Positions 5,614-10,765 of a stretch of DNA of 10,765 bases are shown in pieces. The stretch comes from CAZUNO01 sp964621445 [NCBI: Candidatus Hadarchaeota archaeon] (lineage in GTDB: Archaea > CAYQAE01 > CAYVLA01): contig CAZUNO010000039.1 in NCBI GenBank assembly GCA_964621445.1, positions 6,983 through 17,747 of the forward strand, given 5' to 3'. Below the pieces are notes generated by a model that was given only the letters and a program-made list of their open reading frames with translations, did no database searches and had not been told where the DNA came from. A program made the position numbers and the translations under genes. Positions within the stretch are counted from its first letter, which is position 1; every line of letters begins with the position of its first letter.

Positions 5614-5860
5614 TGCTTCAAACCTCCTATTAAACTATTTGTCATTGATTGGAATGTAGTCCTCCGAATGCTGCCCATGCTATATCCTGGATAAAGAATG
5701 ATATTTTATCATCATTTTAACTCTTAACTATATCCTAATAACCAGGTTTTTCTGTGTAAATTTCTTAGATTTAATTCGTATGCCCATCCTTTAACCATCG
5801 AGTCGATAATGATATGAAATGACAGCCCTTTGGGACGAAAGATGAGCCTAATAAATGATC

Positions 5861-5870
5861 ATTATAAGAT
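5861..5870 (+). promoter_or_regulatory. TATA-like box for the 5904 gene
   Basis: ATTATAAGAT lies about 38 bp before ATG 5904. No ribosome binding site is seen immediately before that ATG, so the transcript probably has a short leader or almost none, as is common in archaea. Confidence 0.4.
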
Positions 5871-5903
5871 AATCTTAAATCCCAAGTATTATCCAGAATT
5901 ACC

Positions 5904-7148
5904 ATGCCTCGCGAATTCTTTAGAATCCTCCTCCTGGCGTTCCTGGTCCTAATCCTGGCCACGGCTCGGGGCCAGAGGATCAAGGCACTGGTAACCGGAA
6001 AGGTGGATGCGGAGACCAACCCCCTTATCAAGTGGTTCGAACAGGAGCCATCTGTGGATGCGACCGCGGTCATAACCAGGCCAAGCGGTCTGATAAAGAC
6101 CAGGGACATCCAGAGATTCGTGAGGCTCTACTTTCCAAGAAACTATCAGCAGCTCAAAGAATACGAGTTCATACTTCTCCATTCCCCCGAGATGTACCAC
6201 CTCACCAGGGAGCAGGATCGCTGGATGCACGACGCCATCCTGGAGGGTTCTGGTGGCCTGGCCGCTCCCGCCGGGCTAAGCGACCACGTAGATATCCAGA
6301 ATGCCTGGATCAACTCCATGGTCCAAAAAGCCCTGCCCAACGACTTTGAATCCGTGATTGCCAGTGGAGGCCGCAGGGGTCAGACCCCCTTCCACATAGA
6401 GGTTAACCGTGATTTCCCGGAGCCGGTCCTGACCCCATTCGTACCCCTGGGGATCGAGAGCTTCCCTGGAGCCGGCGGCAACATGATAATCGGTAGGGAG
6501 GGTAGCGCCATCCTTGCATGGCAGATCGGCGACTCTCTGGGAAGGGTTCCCTATATGATTGCCTGGGATTACGGCCAGGGAAGGGGCATGACCCTGGCCG
6601 ATTCCCTCCACCTTACCTTCTGGAGCGATTACATCTCCCTGAGCAACCCGGCATATGATGCCTCCCAGAATCCCTACGGTCTGGATATACTGATGAACAT
6701 GGTTCTGTACCTGACCCGAAGGGACCTTCCAACCGAGGTCCTCGTCCTTCACAAGATCAGGAACTCCTTCGTGAAGTACAGGACCCAGATGTCCCTCCTT
6801 GTCTCGCTGGCCGATTTCGCTCAGAAATTCGGGGCCGATAGCAGTCAGATGTGGGATTTGGTGTCCCCCATTAGCGATAAGGCCGAACGGGCCGAGGAGA
6901 TGTATATGGAACAGGATTTTCAGGGCTGTCAGCAGCTCATGGACTCGATTTTCGATGATCTATCCCAGGCCGAGTTGCGGGTTATCAGCATGAAGGAGAG
7001 GGCCCTAATGTGGGTCTATGTGGCGGAGGGGCTAACAATCACCGCCGTATTCATGGTCTCCAGCTTCGTTCTATGGACGGTGATGGTCAGGAGAAGGTTG
7101 TACCGGACGGTTGGGGCCAGCCAGCTCGAGCGAAGGGAAGGCAAGTAG
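5904..7148 (+). CDS. Membrane-anchored extracellular protein with glutamine-amidotransferase-like domain
   Basis: A 414-residue protein. Residues 5-22 form a hydrophobic signal peptide or anchor. Residues about 26-272 look like a class I glutamine-amidotransferase/ThuA-like Rossmann-type domain: a first strand IKALVTG, a strand YEFILLHSPEMY (87-98), a glycine-rich turn GSGGLAAPAGLSDH (115-128) where the nucleophile elbow would be, and a late strand YMIAWDYGQGRGMTL (217-231). The only cysteine is Cys342, outside this domain, so it cannot be a Cys-dependent amidotransferase; it probably binds a ligand or sugar. Residues 273-365 are helical and 368-394 form a membrane segment followed by basic MVRRRLYR, giving an outside-facing domain anchored at the C terminus. 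The gene converges on the oxidoreductase at 7220. GC-rich, host-like. Fold assignment is moderate. Confidence 0.75.
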   Translation: MPREFFRILLLAFLVLILATARGQRIKALVTGKVDAETNPLIKWFEQEPSVDATAVITRPSGLIKTRDIQRFVRLYFPRNYQQLKEYEFILLHSPEMYHLTREQDRWMHDAILEGSGGLAAPAGLSDHVDIQNAWINSMVQKALPNDFESVIASGGRRGQTPFHIEVNRDFPEPVLTPFVPLGIESFPGAGGNMIIGREGSAILAWQIGDSLGRVPYMIAWDYGQGRGMTLADSLHLTFWSDYISLSNPAYDASQNPYGLDILMNMVLYLTRRDLPTEVLVLHKIRNSFVKYRTQMSLLVSLADFAQKFGADSSQMWDLVSPISDKAERAEEMYMEQDFQGCQQLMDSIFDDLSQAELRVISMKERALMWVYVAEGLTITAVFMVSSFVLWTVMVRRRLYRTVGASQLERREGK

Positions 7149-7219
7149 AGATGGTCCTGAATATCCCAATTAAGGTTCTGACTGGTCCTAGCCGGTTGAC
7201 CGACAGCTTGAAGCGGGTA

Positions 7220-9007
7220 TTACTCGTTATACACCCGGATCTCGTATATTCTGGCCAACTGGTCCCCGTTTGTAGCCTCCACCGTGACCCTGATCGAGCT
7301 GGTTTTGACCCGGTCGAACCGCACGATGTTCTGTCTCTGGAAGTTTTTCTTCCTACTGGCCAGGTCCCTCCACTCGCCATCCCCGTCCAGATATGTTACT
7401 GTATAATCCCTCACGCAGGTGGGCATCCCCCCCAGCTTGAATTCCTTGAAGAATTTCATCTCCCGAATCATGGTGTCGAAGGTGAGATGCACGGTATTGA
7501 AGCTGATGGGCTGGTCCCAGTCCAGCTGGATATATGCTGGCCGGTACATGGATATCGGTTTCGACATCCACATGTTCTCGTCGCCCTCCCTGCCCCGGGA
7601 GAGACCATCAATCACCTTATCCGCGGAATGGAGGTAGCCGGAAGCTGGGTCCCGGTATTCGGAAGAGGCCGTGACCCGGGCCTTTGGGGCCAGGTCCTCT
7701 GGATCCTGGTTCCGGACCCCTGGAATGTGACAATCGTGCTTGAGCAATAGTTGCTGAAGCTCCTCGATGTGGTCCCTTCCCACCTCCCTGGGGTTCTTTC
7801 CGTACTTGTTGCATAGGTAGGCCGCCGTTCCCACCGCCTGCCCTCCCACGCCACAGGTTCTAATCAAACGGATCGAGCCGTGCGCAACGTGGGTGGCGCT
7901 GATGATCCTGCCGGCCATGAACATGTTTTCGATGTTCTTCGAGTAATAGGATCTATAGGGGATAGGGTAGGGCTTGTCCAGATGGGTGTAGTCCAGGAAC
8001 TTCCGCTTGGCGTAGAAACCGTCCGGGTTGTGGACGTCAATCGGCCAGCCGCCGTAGGCCACGGCATCCCCATATTCCGTCGGGTCCGTCACATCACCTT
8101 GGCTCAGGACGTAGTCTCCCACCACCCTGCGGCTCTCCCTCTTCCCGGGGACGGAGCCAACCCAGGAGAGGGCAAAGTTCTCCGCCCCATAGTCGCCGTG
8201 GTTCTTGATGTGATCCCATACCCCGTACAGGATCTTGAGGAGTTCATCCCGGATCTCCATGTTCTCCGCGATGGTGTTCATCCTGGCTCCCAGCTCGATC
8301 CAGAGCTGGTGGTTGTAGAGGGACTTCACACGCTTGGGAAGGTCCTCCTTGTTTGGATAGCTATATGCCCAATCGGGGGGCGTGAAAGGGGTCGGCCTCC
8401 CCAAGTCCTTTACCCGGAACATAAGGGTGGAGCCCATGGTTACGTCCGATGGTTCCTCAGGGGCCAGGCTCTCCCCAAACTCCTCCCTGGCCTCCGTGCC
8501 TCTCATGATTTGGGCACCTGAGAGGGCGGCGATCGATCCGTCTCCCGTTGAATCCACGAACAGGTTGGAGAGAAAACGGAATCTCTTCTCCGTGGAGAGC
8601 TGGGCTGCCAGGACCGAGCGGATTGAGTTGTCCGTTTCCATCTCCACCGAGTAGGCGTGGGCGTTCAGGTAGAGGTTCACACCGGTTTCCTTGACCAGAT
8701 TTTCCAGGGTGGCATCGGATATCGAGTTCCTCCACTTGACCTCATGGTTGTAGTAACGATTGAGGAGATCGATCTCCTCCACGATACCGGTTTCCCTGGC
8801 GTGCCTGAAATCCCGGCCCGCCCCTCCCATGAGAAGCCCGATCTCGGATGAGGCGTTCCCACCGAGAACCGGCCTGTCCTGTACCAGGGCCACCTCTAGA
8901 CCAAGACGGGAGGCGGCTATCGCGGCCGCACACCCGGCTATCCCGCCGCCGATTACCGCCAGGTCCACGCTCACATCTTCCAGGGGGAATGATTTGTAGC
9001 CGCTCAT
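7220..9007 (-). CDS. FAD-dependent oxidoreductase with C-terminal discoidin-like domain
   Basis: Member of the FAD-dependent oxidoreductase group (PF12831-like). Counting from TTG 9019: dinucleotide-binding VIGGGIAGCAAAIAASRLGL (22-41), the family signature LGGNASSEIGL (52-62), the second nucleotide contact FVDSTGDGSIAALSGA (154-169), and C-terminal FAD motif FMAGRIISATHVAHG (367-381) with TCGVGGQAVGTAA (388-400). Residues about 445-599 are an F5/8 type C (discoidin)-like beta domain: VTASSEY, KVIDG, AYIQLDWDQPI and a final IYEIRVYNE strand. There is no signal peptide, so it is probably cytoplasmic; the substrate, perhaps a glycoside or carbohydrate-linked compound, is unknown. ATG 9007 is chosen; TTG 9019 directly abuts the GGAGG at 9025-9021 and is the alternative. 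The YhfC-like gene lies about 120 bp upstream on the same strand. Confidence 0.88.
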   Translation of the reverse strand: MSGYKSFPLEDVSVDLAVIGGGIAGCAAAIAASRLGLEVALVQDRPVLGGNASSEIGLLMGGAGRDFRHARETGIVEEIDLLNRYYNHEVKWRNSISDATLENLVKETGVNLYLNAHAYSVEMETDNSIRSVLAAQLSTEKRFRFLSNLFVDSTGDGSIAALSGAQIMRGTEAREEFGESLAPEEPSDVTMGSTLMFRVKDLGRPTPFTPPDWAYSYPNKEDLPKRVKSLYNHQLWIELGARMNTIAENMEIRDELLKILYGVWDHIKNHGDYGAENFALSWVGSVPGKRESRRVVGDYVLSQGDVTDPTEYGDAVAYGGWPIDVHNPDGFYAKRKFLDYTHLDKPYPIPYRSYYSKNIENMFMAGRIISATHVAHGSIRLIRTCGVGGQAVGTAAYLCNKYGKNPREVGRDHIEELQQLLLKHDCHIPGVRNQDPEDLAPKARVTASSEYRDPASGYLHSADKVIDGLSRGREGDENMWMSKPISMYRPAYIQLDWDQPISFNTVHLTFDTMIREMKFFKEFKLGGMPTCVRDYTVTYLDGDGEWRDLASRKKNFQRQNIVRFDRVKTSSIRVTVEATNGDQLARIYEIRVYNE

Positions 9008-9128
9008 TGGAGTATCCAATCCTCCGAAATCCCTTGAAATATCCTTCCCGCCGCCAGGGAGGTGCTGAAGAAATCTGCTACTCCGCCTTTATGTACCCGG
9101 AAGGCAAGTCTAGAGAAATATCGATCGC

Positions 9129-10292
9129 TTATTCAGCTCTGGGCAGACCATCCTCTTCAGCTAGCCCCTGAACGTAAATGAGTAAACCCAGGGAAATTAC
9201 CGCCACGGTGACGAAGGATAATACCAGAACCAACTGGGATGTCGTTAGCTGGTAATACACGGCAATGGTATCCATCGCCCCGTGAGCTATGATGAGACCC
9301 ACAAGAGCTTTCACGCCCCACCCCTCGCCGTAGGCGTAGGCCATTACCGCCGTTGTACAGCCGTGGAATACGGTGACCAGGAACCTCTCGGCGAGGCTGA
9401 GGAGGGACCAGTGAACGGGCAGACTGGTTAGCGGCGCCCCCGCCTCCAGGATGCCCAGAACCGGGATAAGAACGGCCTCACCCAGACCAAACCCGAGCCC
9501 TATGAAGGCCGCGGTTTTCACTGCTTTGCCCCTGGCCGGGAGGTACCTGATTACCTCCTGGAAGATCCCCGCAACGAACCCTAGATATAGGATGGAGATG
9601 ACCGTGAAGATCAATCCCCCATCCAGGATCTCGGAGTTCGATTTTACTCCCAGGGCCAGGAAGGGAAGGTTCTGTATGGTTGGCTGCACCAGTATGGTAG
9701 CCACGGCCAGGAGAACCCCGATCAGTATCTCCACGGTCCTGATTTCCTGGAACCCAAACAGGTAATGAAATAGCAGAAACGCCAGGACGGCGCCCAGGGT
9801 GGAAAAGGCTATGGCGGGAAGGTAGGAGACTATATCGCTCACCAGGCTCCCCTCTCGCTTGACATTGGTGGTCCAGATGCCCGCGAGTTCGTAACCTACA
9901 TTCGTTTCACTGAACACCAGCCTGAGAGTGACCACGGCATCCTCGAAGGATACATCATAGTAGGCCCTTGTGTACTCCACCCCTCCTTCCTTTACCGAGT
10001 CCTCCTTGACGAATTGATAATCCTCGAGCCGTCCATGTTTGGAGATAAACCCATCTCTAAAACCATCGAACTCGCTTGAATCAAAAGCTTCCCTCATTTC
10101 GCTGCTCAGATACGGCTCAAACTCCGAATAATTACCGGACTCCAGGCCGGCGAAAAAGGAATCGGATATATTCAGGTAGGATCTCTCGGCGTGCACGGAG
10201 ATAACGGTCGAACAAACCAGAAGCGCTAACAGGCCAAAAACCATTGAGGTTTTTTTCAAGCTACCCCGGGACATTACAGCTACCAGATACAT
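9129..10292 (-). CDS. Secreted DUF3887-like domain fused to YhfC-type intramembrane protease homologue
   Basis: A 387-residue membrane protein. A signal peptide covers about 10-35 (SLKKTSMVFGLLALLVC, ending VHA before Glu36). Residues 40-145 resemble the DUF3887/NTF2-like domain: a helical FAGLESGNYSEFEPYLSSEM followed by beta strands with TRAYYDVSFE and LRLVFSE, on the outside. Residues 155-375 hold about seven membrane segments of the YhfC/CPBP-like putative metalloprotease family, with candidate active-site elements FQEVIRYLPARG (244-255), GLGFGLGEAVL (265-275), FHGCTTAV (309-316) and IAHGAMDTIA (335-344). Glu246, Glu272, His310 and His337 are possible ligands; the first acidic position of the usual EExxR is Gln245. 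AGGAGGG directly touches ATG 10292; ATG 10274 gives a more typical signal peptide and is an alternative. Activity is inferred only from the family. Confidence 0.8.
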   Translation of the reverse strand: MYLVAVMSRGSLKKTSMVFGLLALLVCSTVISVHAERSYLNISDSFFAGLESGNYSEFEPYLSSEMREAFDSSEFDGFRDGFISKHGRLEDYQFVKEDSVKEGGVEYTRAYYDVSFEDAVVTLRLVFSETNVGYELAGIWTTNVKREGSLVSDIVSYLPAIAFSTLGAVLAFLLFHYLFGFQEIRTVEILIGVLLAVATILVQPTIQNLPFLALGVKSNSEILDGGLIFTVISILYLGFVAGIFQEVIRYLPARGKAVKTAAFIGLGFGLGEAVLIPVLGILEAGAPLTSLPVHWSLLSLAERFLVTVFHGCTTAVMAYAYGEGWGVKALVGLIIAHGAMDTIAVYYQLTTSQLVLVLSFVTVAVISLGLLIYVQGLAEEDGLPRAE

Positions 10293-10318
10293 CCCTCCTC
10301 GATTAAAAACCTTCTCTG

Positions 10319-10327
10319 AAATTTATC
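10319..10327 (-). promoter_or_regulatory. Possible TATA-like box for the YhfC-type gene
   Basis: Minus-strand GATAAATTT lies about 31 bp before ATG 10292 and about 49 bp before ATG 10274. The longer distance would leave room for the AGGAGGG at 10299-10293 in the leader. Weak sequence evidence. Confidence 0.3.
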
Positions 10328-10534
10328 AGCATCCAAGATAACGCTTAGTTTCCATATCAGTCGAGATAAAAATGGGGATATTGATAAACTGATATCAAGC
10401 TCTGATCTAGTAGCTTTCGGCACTCGAGATATTCACAAATCAAAGTACTCTAGGGTTGCCGTGTGCCTATCGCCCGGCATTCATAACGTAGTAAAAAACC
10501 AGTTGGGTTGTTGTCCTCCGAGAGTGAATCGCTA

Positions 10535-10615
10535 AGCCGAGAGTTCGGCTCCTTCAATATATGGAATGGATATTCGGCATATCGGAAGAGTTGCTCTAGC
10601 CATGTCTGAAGGAGC
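10535..10615. ncRNA. Possible structured RNA (nested hairpins)
   Basis: Three hairpins and one long closing pair can be drawn. AGCCGA/TCGGCT with loop GAGT (10535-10550) stands first. Arms GCTCCTTCA (10548-10556) and TGAAGGAGC (10607-10615) are exact reverse complements and enclose GATAT/ATATC (loop TCGGC) and AGAG/CTCT (loop TTG). The first hairpin and the long pair share three bases, so they could be alternatives, as in an RNA switch. No known RNA family is recognised, and random DNA of this length can give some of these pairs. Confidence 0.25.
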
Positions 10616-10765
10616 TAAGGATACCATCGTCCTGATGTCTTGGTTTTGAAAAGTTTTTATCCTTTGCTAAAATAATATTCTTCAGGATCACTTCAACAGA
10701 TAACAGATTTTTTTATAAAATATTTAACTTTCAGACCGATAGAGTTTTTACACAATTATACAATC

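Larger units (their letters stand above)
5502..5903. other. AT-rich regulatory region between divergent genes
   Basis: No credible gene on either strand. It separates the minus-strand winged-helix operon from the plus-strand gene at 5904 and marks the change from AT-rich to GC-rich DNA. It holds TATA-like boxes at each end, a perfect 11-bp inverted repeat (5582-5613) and a weaker GATAAA/TTTATC hairpin (5690-5710). Confidence 0.6.
10293..10765. other. Gene-free right end
   Basis: No credible protein gene on either strand. It holds the upstream region of the YhfC-type gene, a group of nested inverted repeats at 10535-10615, T-runs after them (about 10647-10657), and a strong AT-rich element, TTTTTTTATAAAATATTTAA, near 10709-10728 that could be a promoter for a gene beyond the right edge. 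Confidence 0.5.

Noticed and set aside
5401-5694. Plus-strand 97-codon ORF
   Set aside because: It overlaps the winged-helix gene antisense and runs through the AT-rich regulatory region; it has no ribosome binding site or coding character.
7010-8521. Long plus-strand ORFs (7010-7750 and 7880-8521)
   Set aside because: They lie antisense to the FAD oxidoreductase, whose motifs and domain order are clear; they have no recognisable features.
1-10765. CRISPR array or rRNA
   Set aside because: No regularly spaced repeats and no rRNA-like conserved segments were seen.

Overview
The window is most likely archaeal, though no marker gene is present to prove it. Arginine codons AGG/AGA and the isoleucine codon ATA are common, AT-rich TATA-like boxes sit 30-40 bp before several starts, GGAGG-type ribosome binding sites occur, and the long proteins are secreted or membrane-anchored types often seen in Euryarchaeota/Thermoplasmatota-like genomes. 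The DNA is a mosaic. The right half (about 5900-10290) is GC-rich. A middle block (about 3350-5900) is AT-rich. The left block (about 135-3100) is intermediate.

Left block: a gene cassette on the + strand runs 165-3062. It has small ORFs (165-260, 241-402, 423-560), a 161-residue helical protein, a soluble zinc metallopeptidase with M48-like motifs (HEVGH, ELTAD, HPPVRMR), and a dCTP deaminase/dUTPase-family enzyme. The last junctions are overlaps (TGATG, a 19-bp overlap, ATGA), so the genes look translationally coupled. A soluble peptidase, a nucleotide-pool enzyme and an unrecognised helical partner in one tight operon resemble a small biological-conflict (defence) cassette. I do not know this exact arrangement as a described system.

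The cassette lies between two direct repeats of 134 bp (1-134 and 3220-3353; 120 of 134 positions identical, no gaps). Each repeat holds the start, signal peptide and promoter of a minus-strand secreted-protein gene. The left copy runs off the window edge; the right copy is a short 58-codon remnant. The first 55 bases of the two copies are identical and then diverge, which also suggests that the window begins at an assembly contig end.

Middle block: about 465 bp without a gene, then a minus-strand pair: a small winged-helix protein (5106-5480) and an unrecognised protein with two C-terminal membrane segments (3772-4998). The second gene probably carries a frameshift near its start, because a strong ribosome binding site opens a different frame that joins it at an A6 run. 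An AT-rich regulatory region (5502-5903) with a perfect 11-bp inverted repeat follows.

Right block, apparently host genes: a membrane-anchored extracellular protein with a glutamine-amidotransferase-like domain (5904-7148, +), converging on a FAD-dependent oxidoreductase with a C-terminal discoidin-like domain (7220-9007, -), and upstream of that a secreted-domain/YhfC-type intramembrane protease homologue (9129-10292, -). The last 470 bp have no gene but contain nested hairpins that could be a structured RNA. No tRNA, rRNA, CRISPR array, transposase or integrase was found.
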